Shown: positions 22,480 to 34,752, counted from the first letter of the stretch. The stretch: 64,000 nt of DNA from Lepidodermella squamata (GCA_047495785.1 JBLDXI010000029.1:3844001-3908000); one strand, 5' to 3'. Numbers and translations: made by a program. Notes: generated from the sequence alone by a model not told the origin.

Positions 22480-22605
22480 GCATGCACCGAGGCAGTTGAA
22501 CTTTACGCGCAAGAATGTCATACCGCAGTTAAAGACTATAAAATTACACGCCGAAGATTTATTTCTTCTAGAAGTTACATTTTCTTCTTCTATTCAGCAT
22601 TCAGC
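22480..22605 (+). promoter_or_regulatory. Conserved proximal promoter of single-module CRG genes (CRG-4 copy)
   Basis: GAGCATGCACCGAGGCAGTT then CAAGAATGTCATA, a TATA-like CTATAAAATT and ACGCCGAAGATTTATTTCTTC lie in this order before the start codon. The same order occurs upstream of CRG-5 (26760-26924). CRG-6 (30565-30740) and CRG-8 (35985-36175) keep it in part, with weaker matches. Conservation in otherwise drifting intergenic DNA points to shared transcriptional control. Confidence 0.6.
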
Positions 22606-23846
22606 ATGCTAACAAGAATCATTTTGGTGAGACTTTTCAACAAAATTTGTGAATATTTTTCTTATTTCCTTCCTGAAAATCAGACGTTGTGTCTTGTATC
22701 GAGCGCATTGGGGCAAAAACTTTCTACAAGTAAGCCTCGCGATGCTTTATAGAGTTGCGTTGACATCATTCTTTAATTGATAGATTGCACAGATGCCTCG
22801 GTGAAATGCCCAGATAATCAAAGATGCGAAGCCTTCTCCACTTTTGTAAGGAATTTCGTTTTGCAGGCAGTTTGCTTTTTTATTCAAAAACTCAATTCTA
22901 GGACCCACCATGCAAGTCGAAGGCTTGCGTTTGTAACGACTGCGCTGTTCGAGGAGAATATGGCGATGATTGTGTCCCGAGTATGTTTTTCTTTCGCTAG
23001 ATAGATTCGCAGAATTTCTCATTCCTTTCATCTCAGTTACCTACGTCAACGCCCTGGGCGCAGCCTGCAATACGCCTGGTGCTGTTATAACCATACCCGC
23101 CGCAGATTGTGATAAGCCAGCGAACAAAGCCCGATGCCTGCTTAGTACCCAGGGCAATGGCTGTGATGCCGGGACGAAATGCTCATCCAACGATCAGTGT
23201 GCTGGCTACGACCGCACTTGCGAGCAGGGTTGGTGCGTTTGCAGGGAGAAGTTTCAGGTTTTCGACTACAACACCGGCAGGTGCGTCGAACGTCAAATCG
23301 GCGATTCGTGCTCGAACGACACCGACTGCGCTATCACACGCGATAAGAAGAACTACTTGGTCTGCCGTAGTGGCAAATGCGCCTGTGATACGGCCGCTGG
23401 TGTTGAAACCGAGTACCGTGAATATAATCAGCTGTGGAATACCTTCGATGTTAAGCGTGCTTGTTTGAACAAAAAGGCCACGGTTAACGTGAAACAGGGA
23501 GAACGATGTGACCCAGTTGTCAACAACATCAACTATGAAACGGCTAAGGTTTGCGAAAAATCGCTGGTCTGCTTCGCCTGCATGGAAGATAGCGGACTGT
23601 GCCGTGAGTTTCTAAGTATACTCTTTGAAATCTGAAGTTAACTCGATTTTTCCAGGCAAGTTCAACGGACCTATTGGAAAGTCGGCTGATCAATGCGGGC
23701 GACAAAAGTTTGTGTATTCGGGTCAAAAGCCGTTGGATGATGCTCCGATCAAGACTGCCTCGGGCAAGAGCGGTGCGACTGTCATCGCATCCTCGGTCTC
23801 GGCGCCAATCCTTGCTGCTTTCTTGCTCATTGTTTCGGCTTATTAA
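22606..23846 (+). CDS. CRG-4: single-module Cys-rich secreted protein, GPI-type C-terminus
   Basis: Model: exons 22606-22626, 22684-22729, 22784-22845, 22902-22980, 23037-23603, 23656-23846; 321 residues. Residues 1-17 form the signal peptide (MLTRIILTLCLVSSALG), and the mature protein would begin at Gln18. Residues ~23-70 hold the CTDASVKC and DPPCKSKACVCNDC blocks. Residues 70-258 hold the large domain with about 20 Cys, including CEQGWCVC, FDYNTGRC and CRSGKCACD. The last 63 residues have KFNGPIGKSADQCG and a Ser/Ala-rich region ending in hydrophobic APILAAFLLIVSAY with no charged tail, which fits a GPI-attachment signal. The whole protein has about 30 Cys. It lacks the Trp-rich insert of the two-module genes (VVNNINYETAKVCEKS here). 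All introns are ~52-57 bases. This is the cleanest representative of the family. Function unknown. Confidence 0.9.
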
Positions 23847-26800
23847 AAACTTTATTGGTTTCCAAAGCATCAGATGTCAGAAAAATATGACGATGCTTTC
23901 AGAATTGCAATTCCCCAGCTTTACACATTACCGACTGAAATAACTCATCTGATAAATAAAAAAGTTTTTTTTGAGTTCAACGTTAACTGGATTAGAAGGG
24001 CGTGAAGGCCTCAACCGTTCTGCAACACCTGAGGTGCGATTTCAAACAACACGCTCAACCTTTCATTATTCTTGACTGTGATCAGGTTTTTGGGCATGCC
24101 CGCACTATACGAGCGTGATATCTGCTCATTCAGGAATACCCGGTCCGTTTTTGCTAATAGGGACAACCCGTTATAGATGTAGGTGAATCAAGGCCGGCAG
24201 ATTCAATTATATGTGGTCAAGGGTCAAGGGACCCAACAGTTGCGCGTATGGGTGGATGTGAGCTACTCCAAAATTGCCAACATTCGATGGTAGTGACACC
24301 AAAAATGCGTCTCATGGTTTAATCCAACAAAAGAGCGCAGCCTACCGAAATGAGTCGGGTTAAAAGCGTTTGTTAATATTATCTATCCATTTCACTTACG
24401 TCATATAATTAACAAAAAACATCAGTGAAGTAAAAAGACGAGAAATTAAACAAACAATTCAAGTCGAAGGGCGAAAATGAAGTGGCGAAAAATGGTAAGT
24501 TCAAGCTATGTGATTCATAGGAGCTTCTTTGTTAGCTCTTTGAGACGAATGGCTGACGAGATTTTTTACTTCGCCGCCAAAACACGCCACAGTTTTTCCC
24601 ATTTTTTAATGCGAGGACCGGGGCATTTAGTCAGGGGTCAAATCGTAGCGAATACTAGAATAGTAGAGAAGAATTCCGCAATTTTTGACAATTTCGGTTG
24701 CAAATATCCGACATAGCCGGTCGAATTTGTTGCCATTTAATCAGCGGATGTACCTGAAATTAAATGAGAATATATATCAATTACTAGCTACAAAATCAGA
24801 GATCGGGTTAATTCGATTCTTAGCTTGTAAGCTTTTCTTAATAATCCGAGAAATTTCCAAAAAATTATAATAAATTTTAGAATTATGAATTTAAATATTT
24901 GAGGAATTTTTCCCATGAAAACGAGCGATATCAGCACATTTCGAAATTTTGAAACGATAAGACCTGGTTTTTTTCGTAAGATGTAAACTTCTGCTTTCTT
25001 CAGTTACCTAAAAGCGTGATTTTTTCCCGCGACCTCGAACGGCTAGTAGCCCATGTTTCCGTGCAGCTTCGGTACAGCGCACCGACATGCACTAGGCGCT
25101 GTTTACGAGTTGCGTCATGCAAAGTGACAATCTCCAGTAAACATTGCTTTCCGCAGTATGACGTCTGGGACCAATAAGCTACGGCTAGTACTGAACGCTA
25201 GTACCGCTCCGGCTACCTAGGTTACAATAGTAATTATCTGAAATAATCAATATTTAAAATCAAGTAGCATATATATGGCGAGAAAGCAACACATCTACTT
25301 CTTCTTCAAGCCCCATAGGGCACATCCAATGCCAGCAAAAGTTTGTTATTTTTGCGAGTTTTCTGAGCTGCGAACTGGTGTGATGGTGGGCCAGATGAAC
25401 TGCCATCGGCCCATTCATCTGGCTGTCGTTTAAGGCAGAGAGCGAAGCCCTACCATTACATCGTTACATCGGCCCATACGGTGAGGTCGGTCAAGGACCA
25501 CAGGGGATTTCGCCGTCCTACTTCGCTCTTTGTTTTAATCCTTTCATGGCCGATTTTGTAACCCGCTTCTCTCTATCCATCACCGTAAAGGCTGTTCAAA
25601 AAGTGATCGAAATCGCCCTATTGGCCCAGCTGATTTCAGCACATTTTTCAAACACCCTAGTTTCAGCATCAGATGCTCTCATAATTGAATTTTCATGTTC
25701 TAAGCCTCTCCTTCAACACTCCTTGACAATCTCCCTTTTTTATTTCGAGGAACAAATTAGTTGAAACCAGTTTTCAAAGTCAGCATTTTTATCAGTTTTC
25801 AGCCAAGTCAGCTTTTTCACACACTATGGCGGACACGATATCATTTTTAGTTTTATCAATAAAAGATGAGAAACCACCGTAATTTCGAAATTTCAATCTC
25901 AGGTAGACTATTTTAAAACAGCTACAATGTGCTGACCATGCCAAATAACGGCGCGTTCGTTTGAAATTCTTATAGTTAACATCGAAAAGTCGTATTCCTT
26001 AAACGGGTGATGAACAATTCATCAAATTAAAATTACTGCAGATTTTCAAAGTCTAAATTCCAAAATCGCCCTTATGTATACGGCCATGAAAGGTTGAAGA
26101 CGATCACAACTTCCACGACCATTAAAATTTGCAAGAATGAGCGTTCTCTTCAAGAATTGCTATTCCGAGTAGGGAAACAAATAATTGAAATCAAATGTGG
26201 AGGCTTAGTTTGAATTTTACGTTGCAAAAAAAATTATGAATGAATTTTAGAAGAATAATTAGGTCAGCTCAAGGCGCAGGATAGCAATTATCAAGATTTT
26301 CAAACCGAATTACTTCTCGGGAGTCGTAAAAATGAATTTCGGTCGCTGTCTTTAGGTGTTAAAGGAAATTACTCGTTTGTTTAGGAAAGATATTTTTCGT
26401 CTACAGAAGTTTTTCCAAGGTTAAGATTTTGTACAGTTTGTAAAGAAAAATTCGAAAAATTGTTTTTAAAAAATATGGTATCGGCGTTCTATGAAATAAT
26501 GTTGTTTGCAAACTGTTGATAAGCCGTTACTTAATGGCAAAAAAAAACTGTGATATACATCTCATTTGTCATTTTTTACTGCTCCGTGAATCTGTAATAA
26601 TATATATGTTCGCTCACACACCGTAGAATGCGTGTTTTTTACTTAAGAAGGCATAAAAAATAACAGAAAATGCGCCGGCCGGGCGGTGGAATGATGTGGA
26701 AAGATATTCGGGCGTGATGATGATACAGGTGTGAGGCGTACATACAACAACTTATATGACTGGCGAGCATGCACCGAGGCAGTTGAACTCTTCGTGCAAG

Positions 26801-26924
26801 AATGTCATAATGCCGCTACTATAAAATTGCTTTATTTGCTGTAGTACGACAGTCTTGCTTTTTACACGCCGAAGATTTATTTCTTCAACATTTTACGTTT
26901 TCGACTTTTCTTTAGCCAAGCAAC
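23847..26924. other. Intergenic: CRG-4 to CRG-5
   Basis: No gene seen in ~3.1 kb. AATAAA-type signals follow CRG-4 (~23955). Parts resemble the CRG-3/CRG-4 spacer: about 24110-24250, and about 26550-26900 against 22255-22570. The rest is AT-rich with no strong repeat structure that I could see. Confidence 0.5.
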
Positions 26925-28130
26925 ATGCAATCGAGCATTATTCTGGTGAGATTTTTCTGAATGATTCAAATACTTTTTAAATGTTCTACCTGAAATTTAG
27001 ATACTGTCCCTTGTATCGGGAGCACTGGGACAAAAGCTGTTCTCAAGTAAGTCTTTCCCCGATGCGTAACAGAGTTTCGTTAATGTAATTTGTTAATTGA
27101 TACTAGATTGCACGGATAATTCTGCGAAATGTCCACAAAATCAACGATGCGAACCCTTCACGACTTTTGTAAGCACGCTTATTATCTATCTACTCTATTT
27201 ACACATTCTCAATCCAAACTGTAGGACCCACCATGCAAGACGAAGGCTTGCGTTTGTAACGATTGCGCTCGAGGGTACATGGCCGATGATTGTGTCCAGG
27301 GTATATTTTTCTTATTTCTCTAGAAAATCCCGCAGATTTTATCATTTCTTTCATCTCAGCAACCTACGTCAATTCCTTGAACGCAGCCTGCAATATGCCT
27401 GGCGGTATTTTAACCATACCCGGTTCGTTCTGTGATATTAAGGGGAACCAAGCTCTGTGCCTCACTAGCCCTAAGGCGAATGGTTGCGAAACTACTACAC
27501 AGTGCTCATCTAACGAAGATTGTGGAGCCACCCGAAAATGCGACAATAAAGTGTGCGTTTGCTTTGAGGCTTATCAGGCTTACGACTACAACACCGGCCT
27601 GTGCGCCGCACGGCAAATCGGTGATTCATGCTCGAATGACGCTGACTGCGCTATTACGCGTGGTAGTCCGAACTATTTGGTCTGCCGTAGTGGAAAATGC
27701 GCCTGTGATACGGCCGTTAGTAATGAAACCGAGTACCGTGAATACAACGACGACTGGAACAGCTTCGACACCAAGCGAGCTTGCTTCGGCAAGAATGCCG
27801 CGCTTAACCTGAAACAGGGTGAAAGATGCGACCAAAAACCGAGCAATGATAACTACCTAGCGCCTAAGGTTTGCGAGAAGTCACTGGTATGCTTTGCTTG
27901 CATGGAGGATAGCGGACTGTGCCGTGAGTTTTTGAAACGGAAATGTTTAATATCTGAGAATTGAATTCTTTCGATTCTTTCCAGGCAAGTTCAACGGACC
28001 CACACAGCCCACTGGTAAGTCGGCTGATCAATGCGGGCGCAAAAAGTTCGTCTATTCGGGCCAGCCTCGTTTGTCCTCCGGCTCAGCATCCGTCATAGCT
28101 GCCGTTTTGCTCATTGCTTCTGCTTTTTGA
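26925..28130 (+). CDS. CRG-5: single-module Cys-rich secreted protein, short GPI-type tail
   Basis: Model: exons 26925-26945, 27001-27046, 27107-27168, 27225-27300, 27360-27923, 27985-28130; 304 residues. The signal peptide is MQSSIIL plus ILSLVSGALG. It has the usual CTDNSAKC, DPPCKTKACVCNDC, CRSGKCACD and CEKSLVCFACMEDSGLC blocks. The final exon has an insertion in the core motif (KFNGPTQPTGKSADQCG) and a shortened Ser-rich linker before the hydrophobic end (SVIAAVLLIASAF). The Ser/Thr stalk before the presumed GPI site is therefore about 15 residues shorter than in CRG-4. Same strand and exon phases as its neighbours. Confidence 0.88.
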
Positions 28131-28619
28131 TGATAACTCACTTGATTTGTAGCAATAGCATCCGACGTCAGACTGAATAATGACGATGCTTTCGATATTG
28201 CAACGCCTAGCTTTACACATTTCCAATTGAAAAAACTCATTCATGTATTACCGGTAATATGTAAACATTCGAATATTCGTCATATAAAGTGAAATGCTAC
28301 GATTAATTTGCCACCCGCCCTCAATTACGAAATATAGTTTCTTGATCTTAGTTGAGGATACAGGATGAGGTTACTTTCGACCAGCAGTCTGGGCTACGTC
28401 ATAAGACGAAGAGCTGTTTAATAACTTCAAATACTTCAAACATGAATCTAAAAAAGTCGCTAAAGAACTTTTTGGCTATTCGTTATTCCTAAATATTTTC
28501 GGCTTTCAACTGAATTGTAATTCAGGTTAGGATTAGGGTTAGGAATAGTTAGGCTAAGGTTGGGTTTGAGATTTGAGAATATTTACGAATAGCCAAATAG
28601 TTGAACAACATAACTATGT
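28131..28619. other. Short intergenic stretch after CRG-5
   Basis: No gene. It contains a stretch of TTAGG-like words (GGTTAGGATTAGGGTTAGG, ~28524-28542) within about 50 bases. This is too short and irregular to call telomeric. Confidence 0.4.
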
Positions 28620-28859
28620 CAGTGCGATAAGAGGATACCTAATACTAATCAATCAATGCTTCTCTTACATATTGCATTGAACGTCCTTTGAATAATCGCT
28701 TAGCCGTAACATATGGTTCCATATCGGAACCAATTGGGACATTGGACATGCGATGACTTCGCTTTCCGAGACTAAAAAATATCATCTTCCGCTTGGCCGC
28801 ACGGGCCTGATGCACGCGGTGGGCGACACGAACTGGAATGTCAAATGTCAGCCGCCGAG

Positions 28860-29700
28860 TGATGTTCACGAAAAGCATATTGATTGTCCGGGAGGAGATG
28901 GTGAGGCTCCAACTACTGGGCTATTCAACGCGCGATAGCAGCGGTAGCAGAGGACGCTGCGACGACGAGAACGCGGCTTCCCCGACTTATGCACGGCCAC
29001 GGCATCTGCCTCCTTCCAATCCCGCAGTGTGTATTGGCTGCCGAGCATATGCTGTAGAGCAGACGAATGTGAATCTGTAGAGGCACACCTCCCCACTTAT
29101 AAAAGACGTTGCCGACACCGTTGAGTCCAGGGGCTCTGAAAGGCTTCAGGTTATCAATTGCGCTAGCATGCGCTGGCGGACACTGAATTCCTGCGGACCT
29201 GCGGGCTTCGACGAGAGCAGCGTTGATTGCACGGCGGTACTCGGTGAAGCGAAGGATCGGTTCGCAAGCTGAGGGAGTCGGATCGCACCGAGAAGGTACG
29301 CTGGTAGTCCTTACGATCAGCCCGGGAGAATTCGAACCGAGGGGTGGGTTCACGACTGGGCAGGACGCGCTTAACGCCAAGCAGCGGCATCTCAAAGAGT
29401 GTAGAATTTCTGAAGTGATCACTCTCCAGCCGATTGCCGATGGTAATAGATCCACTGAGCAGCTGACGGACAGCTACCACCCAGACATCGAGTGTCGACA
29501 AGCTATTCCAGTGTGCGGATTCCAGAAATCTTTTGTACGGCACAGAGAGGAGCATTCAAATCACCCGCAAAAACACAGGGTAGTCGATAGTCGATGGAGG
29601 GCGGCATCGGGAGGGAAGCTCAGATCCAGAGAAAGAGGGCGGGCAGTAGCCGGTAACAATCCGCAGGAGAGCAGCACGAAGATCGGGGATAACATTTAGA
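28860..29700 (-). pseudogene. Decayed non-LTR retrotransposon (RT-region fragment)
   Basis: On the minus strand, overlapping reading frames read like the start of a LINE reverse transcriptase. An APGLNGVGNVFYKW stretch recalls the conserved APGPDGIP motif, with a RRAINAALVEARR helix before it. The frame shifts at least once between about 29450 and 29160. GC content and codon texture differ from the surroundings. No ends are recognisable. The call rests on motif likeness only. Confidence 0.5.
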
Positions 29701-29843
29701 CAGATCCACTCACTGCGCTTGCGGCCAGCCATCGCCAGAAAGGCCAGCCATCGCTAGAAAGGCGGCACCCCAACAGGACACAGGACCCATTATAAAGTAA
29801 TCCACCCGGCGCCTGCTCTCTATCACACCGAAAGACTGCATAA

Positions 29844-29884
29844 CCATGAATGAATGAATGAATGAATGAATGAATGAATGAATG
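29844..29884. repeat. Tetranucleotide microsatellite (ATGA)n
   Basis: About ten tandem ATGA/TGAA units at the junction between the retroelement fragment and the residual CRG exon 5 end. Confidence 0.95.
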
Positions 29885-30130
29885 GCGAGAAAGGACTTTG
29901 CCGTGAGCTATTAAGGTGGACAATTTTTTGAATAAATTAATATTGACCTCGACAGAGAAGTCCAATGGACCTTCGGCTGATCAATGCGGACGCCAGAAGT
30001 TTGCCTATTCGGGTCCGAAGCCGTTGGAAAGTACCCCGATATAGACCATTGACAGTAAGAACGGCGCGCCTTCAGGCATCTCCTCAGACTCAGTCCTAGC
30101 AGCGGTCTTGCTCATTGTTTCACCTTAACA

Positions 30131-30740
30131 TTACTTGAACGTAATGATATTAGTGATATCATCTGATTTCGTAAATTATGTCGTCGTCACAAAATGGAAG
30201 ATGGCTAAGAAACAAGTACTAAGGATTGAGAGAGGCAGACTTAACACATTTCCTCAAGAGTAGCAAGAAGATTCTCGTAAATAAGTATAACAGCAAGACA
30301 AACCAGTCAGCCTTCTGTGTTGAATTGAATATGTATACCTGATAGCGAAACGCTGCCCGGCTTAAGGTCGCTCTATTGAAGATTATACGACGTCAATTTT
30401 ACAGCTCGGTGATTACGCAAAGTAAAAAATGTGTTCTATCTCTCGTGCTCTAGTCTCTAAAGTTCTGAACCGCAAAAAATGCGGCCGTCCGCGCGTTTGT
30501 TGTGATAGAAAGAAATTCGGGCTTGATGGTGATGCCAGTGTGAGACGAACATTAAACTATACCCGGTGAGCGTGCACTGAGGCAATTCTACTGTATAAGC
30601 GCAAGAAGCAAGAATTTCATAGTAATGATAATGTACCTTACCGTCGTTCAACGCTGTAATCTATTCTCTAACACTTTTTAAACGCCAGATAGATATTTTT
30701 TCTATACTACAATTTTCTCTTTTATTTAACTTTAAGCAAC
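30131..30740. other. Intergenic with CRG-6 promoter region
   Basis: No gene. From about 30420 it parallels the regions upstream of CRG-8 (35820 on), with shared words such as AAAGAAATTCGGGC, CCGGTGAGCGTGCAC and GAGGCAATT. The conserved order of blocks continues up to the CRG-6 start codon. Confidence 0.5.
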
Positions 30741-31976
30741 ATGTTAGCGAGCGTAATTCTGGTAGGATTTTGAAAAATATCAATTTCTCTGAAATTTCCC
30801 CCGGAAAATTAGCCGTTGTTTATTGCATCGAGCGCGCTGGGGCAACGCCTGTCCACAAGTAAATCAAATGTTACACTGCTAAGCTTAGTTTTAATCTGTT
30901 TTCGATCTCTAGATTGCACGGATGCCTCAGTGAAATGCCCACAAAATCAAAGATGCGAATCATTCTCGACTTTTGTCTGTTCAGCCATACAGACAATCTA
31001 TTATTCTATTTAAAATCCCAACTCTAGGACCCACCATGCAAGACTAAGGCTTGCGTTTGTAACGATTGCGCTGTTCGAGGAGAATATGGCGATGATTGTG
31101 TTCCGAGTATTATTTTTCTACATAAAATCGCAAACTTCATTTCATTTCTTTCTTCTCAGCTTCCTATGTCAACTCGATAAACGCAACCTGCACATCTACC
31201 CCTGGCGTTGTTGTAACCATACCCAGCGCGGCCTGTGATACGGAATCGAACAAAACCCGGTGCCTCATGGGCACATTTGGCAATGGCTGCCATCCTGGGG
31301 CATTATGCTCAAATAGTAGTTCGTGTCTTGGCTACAACCATCAATGCGAGAAGAGTTGGTGTAGATGCAAGGAGACGAATGAGTACTTCGACTACAACAT
31401 CGGCAGATGCGGCGAACGACAACTCGACGAAATATGCATGAGTGACAGTGACTGCGCTGTTACGTCCACTCCGAAGAACTACATGGTCTGCCGCAATAAC
31501 AAATGCACCTGTGATACGGCCGTTTCTGTTGAAACCGAGTACCGTGTGTACAGTGCGGAATGGAATAGCTACGATGTCAAGCGTTCCTGTGTGAGCAAGA
31601 AGGCCACCGTTAACCTGAAACAGGGTGAACGATGCGACCCAGTCTTGAACGCTGCCAACTATGAAACGGCTAAGGTTTGCGAGAAATCACTGGTCTGCTT
31701 TGCGTGCATGGAGGACAGCGGACTGTGCCGTGAGTTATTAAGGTGTATTTTTTCAATCTGATTTTTACCAATATTTTTCTAGGCAAGTTCAACGGACCCA
31801 TTGGAAAGTCGGCTGATCAATGCGGTCGTCAAAAATTCGAGTTTTCAACGCCAAAGGCGTTTGGCGATGCCCCAATCAAGACTGCTGCCTCGGCTAAGAG
31901 CGGTGCGACTGTCGTTGTATCCTCGGTCTCGGCGCCTATCACAGCTGCTATCTTGCTTATTGTTTCGGCTTATTAA
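30741..31976 (+). CDS. CRG-6: single-module Cys-rich secreted protein, GPI-type C-terminus
   Basis: Model: exons 30741-30761, 30813-30858, 30913-30974, 31028-31106, 31160-31729, 31783-31976; 323 residues. Signal peptide MLASVIL plus PLFIASSALG. The CRG blocks are all present, with a slightly different middle (CEKSWCRCKETNEYFDYNIG, and RQLDEIC in place of RQIGDSC). The C-terminus is Ser/Ala-rich and ends hydrophobic (APITAAILLIVSAY). The exon 3 donor is GTCTGT rather than the GTAAG found in its paralogues; otherwise the splice sites are standard. Same strand and spacing as the other single-module genes. Confidence 0.87.
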
Positions 31977-33505
31977 AACTCTCTTGATTTCTATAACAAA
32001 AACATCCGACGTCGGAATGAATATGACGATGTTTTATGCAATTCGAGCTTTACAAATTTTAAATTGAAATAACTCATTCATGTATTACCGGTAATTAACA
32101 TCCATTATTCGTCAAATCAAAATAAAGTGAAATATTACAATTTCCCTTGATCTCAATTACATTACTGTGAGTGAGAGAAACTTTCAGAGGGCGTGCGGGT
32201 ATCATCCCTCAGCTCGGCAAGACCGGAAAAGAAAATCATTGTGGAACCACTCAAAAGTCCAATCCTGACGCGCACGCCTATTAGTCAATCGATCGTTGCT
32301 ATGACTCCCGGATGAAACGTTCAGTCGCGCGATCCATAACATTTTTTGCAACAAGTGTTTTTTGCCGCAGTAGTTTGCCACGACTAATATGGAGTTTACG
32401 TTCGTGGTCAATGGAAACCGTGCAGAGGGTGTGGCAGGGTCATTTTTTACATAAAATAAAAAATAATTTATCAGTGGATCGCACGACGGAAATGTTTCAT
32501 CCCGGAGTCATAGCAACGATCAATCGACCAATCAGCGTGCGCGCCAAAGTTCAACTTTTTAGTGGTTCCATAATGATGACAATTTTGAGAGGTTTTGGAG
32601 CGTTTCCCAGTCGAAAATCTTCACAATTTACTCGCTTCGCTCGTTTTTTGGTTGAAATGACTAGTCATTTAGGAAAATACAGGAGAACAAGGAAAAAACC
32701 AATGAATTCACGCTTATTTTCGCTAACATTAGGGAGCTCCTCGAAATTTATACCCTATGCGTATCTTTTTTCATGCTTTATTTAAAAAGGCATCAAACTC
32801 ATGCAAGTTTTTTTATGCCCTATGAATTTATGGGATTTGAATTTTTTGAATTTATGAATGCGCATGTGCATATATTTAAATTAGGGAAGAAATGAAACAT
32901 CAGAAATCAGGATCCCTCGGGAGGGAACCATGGTTGCCGTTTTTACAGCCGGGGATTCTAACCGCTTTACTACCAAGGCTGTGTTGCAAGATAAGGCGTA
33001 TAATCATCGCCTTTCTCAATTCAAATCCTCCAAAATTTAATGTACAGGGCCAAATCTCCAAAACCGAAAATTAATGACCACCGAACATTAGTAGATATAC
33101 AGTATATAGCCCAGTTCCTTAGCTAGAATATGAGCCGTTAAACAGCGAATCAAATAAGTTTTTTCTTATCTTTCAAGTTTGCGCATCTATGAAGATAAAT
33201 TTTTTAAATCTAGGAGTCGCAACCTCCAAGCGTTAGAGTGATTTCCTATTTCCTATTCAGCAGGATTGAATATGGTTTTTCAGATGTGTTGACTAGAAAG
33301 AAATTCGGGCATATGAAAAAACAGCGAATAAGCTATTCAAACTCCGGCATTTTTTCACCTCGTATACGTATAAAGTACGATAGTGCAAAGCCATTCATTA
33401 CATCTACACTAGCGTGTATTTGTAATAATATATAGTTTCTTAAAAACATGTGAACCTGCACATACCTTATTACACAACATCATGGCTATAAATCCCGCTG
33501 GCAAA
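31977..33505. other. Intergenic: CRG-6 to CRG-7, with nested repeats
   Basis: No gene seen. About 32185-32690 is a relative of the CAGGG-ended repeat (shared GGTATCATCCCTCAGCTCGGC-type and TTTTGGAGCG words), interrupted by a foldback element (32235-32577). The remaining ~800 bases before CRG-7 show nothing notable. Confidence 0.5.
32235..32577. mobile_element. Foldback element with ~100-base inverted arms
   Basis: The ends are ATCATTGTGGAACCACT and AGTGGTTCCATAATGAT. The arms (about 32235-32340 and 32468-32577) are inverse complements at most positions, for example GGATCGCACGAC against GTCGCGCGATCC. It is related to the elements in intron 3 of CRG-1, -2 and -3. It is inserted within a copy of the CAGGG-ended repeat. 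Confidence 0.8.
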
Positions 33506-34752
33506 ATGTGCATTCGATTATACCTGGTCAGTGAACCACATATCATATTTGTAAATTCTGATTATTAATGTCAACTTTTTTCTAAAGGTCCTGTATTTTA
33601 TTACTTTTAATTCATCTCTAATTGCTGCTCAGCATTTTTATAGTTCGAGTCTGTTCATTTATGTCGTGACTGAACTTACGAACTAAACTGCCTTTTTCAT
33701 ATCAGATTGCACGGAAGTTGGCTCAAATTGCCCCGAGAATGAATATTGCGAGTCTTTTCAAGCCATGGTAAATATTTCTATTGAGATCTTGCCTATTGGT
33801 CTACTTATTATGGATTAGGACCCACCCTGCTCATCGAAAGCCTGTATGTGCAATGCCTGTGCGAAAAGAGGATACTTATTCGATCAATGCTTAACGAGTA
33901 AGAACTATTGCATCGAATATTCTTTGATTAATCGCTTAACCGTAACCTATAGTGTCATATCGGAACCAATTGGGAGATTCCTGTACCGGCAGTGAGAATG
34001 AGGTTATCACAATCCCACGAGCCGAGTGCGACACGGGGAAGAAGCAAGTCTCATGTACAGTTGGCAAACAAGGCAACGGTTGTAGTTCTGGGTTTAATTG
34101 CGACAAAGGCGGGATGTGTTTAGGCTACAATTCCAAATGCGTCGCAAATCAATGCGTTTGCCAATTCGATCACGAATATTTCGATCCAAATGAAGGCAGC
34201 TGTGTGCCGCGAAAAATCGGCGACTACTGCAATGAATTATCCGACTGCCAGAATGCAGCCTCCTTAACGCCGAATTATCTTGTGTGCTCAGCTATCAACG
34301 GAACTAAAACTTGCAATTGCGACATGGCAAAATCTGTCGAAACTCAAGTGACCACTTTCTCTGAAGATTGGAATGAGCTGGTTACGGGGAACGTTTGCCT
34401 GCCTAATGGGTCGAGAATTAACCTGGGCAAGGGCGAATCTTGCACTATGAACTATGAGCGTTTCATTGGTTCGAACACAATCAAAGTCTGCGCGAAAAAT
34501 TTGGTTTGTTTTCAATGCCCCGAAGAGGCGGATTCTGCTGAAGGCAAATGTCGTGAGTTAACGCATTACGCAATGTAAATATATTTTGAAATTTCTTTAC
34601 TGACAGGCATTTTCCCTCAAAATCTGATCAAATCAGACGAAGCTTGTGGGGCGAAGAGGTTCCTATATTCGAAAGCTGATCGAAATCGTTTCAAGTGCAT
34701 CAGGACAACATCTTTGCTGTTTTTCATTTTAGTATTAGCTTTCCTTTCATAG
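33506..34752 (+). CDS. CRG-7: diverged single-module Cys-rich secreted protein
   Basis: Model: exons 33506-33526, 33588-33642, 33706-33767, 33819-33897, 33953-34552, 34607-34752; 320 residues. Exon 1 is again seven codons (MCIRLYL), and exon 2 completes a signal peptide (VLYFITFNSSLIAAQ). The Cys scaffold is kept (CTEVGSNC, DPPCSSKACMCNAC, CVCQFDHEYFDPNEGSC), but identity to the tandem copies is low. The last exon lacks the usual KFNGPIGK motif. It keeps one Cys and a YSK motif and ends in a very hydrophobic SLLFFILVLAFLS, still GPI-like. Exon 2's donor (GTTCGA) and acceptor (AAAG) are weak, so the first two exons are less certain than the rest. A TATA-like CTATAAATCC lies 20 bases before the chosen ATG. 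Confidence 0.75.

Larger units (their letters stand above)
20540..22605. other. Intergenic: CRG-3 to CRG-4
   Basis: No gene seen. About 21040-21200 is related to 24110-24250 (shared words such as ATATCTGCTCA and TATGTGGTCAAG), so CRG flanks here are also duplicated. An inverted repeat lies at 21639-21739. About 22240-22560 matches the regions upstream of CRG-5 and forms the CRG-4 promoter region, including a TATA-like CTATAAAATT at ~22536. Confidence 0.5.
28620..30130 (+). pseudogene. Chimeric dead CRG copy with retroelement insert
   Basis: The left end (about 28620-28745) resembles CRG-7 from exon 4 into the start of exon 5 (AAGAGGATAC..., CATATCGGAACCAATTGGGA). The right end has the end of an exon 5 (GGCGAGAAAGGACTTTGCC then GTGAG, ~29883-29907). 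It then has a degraded exon 6 (~29960-30130) with part of the KFNGPIGK region deleted and a TAG at about 30041. Between them lie retroelement-derived sequence and a microsatellite. It cannot encode a CRG protein. Confidence 0.7.

Noticed and set aside
28524-28565. TTAGG-like telomeric repeat
   Set aside because: Only a few irregular copies within about 40 bases; internal and not tandem enough to be telomeric.
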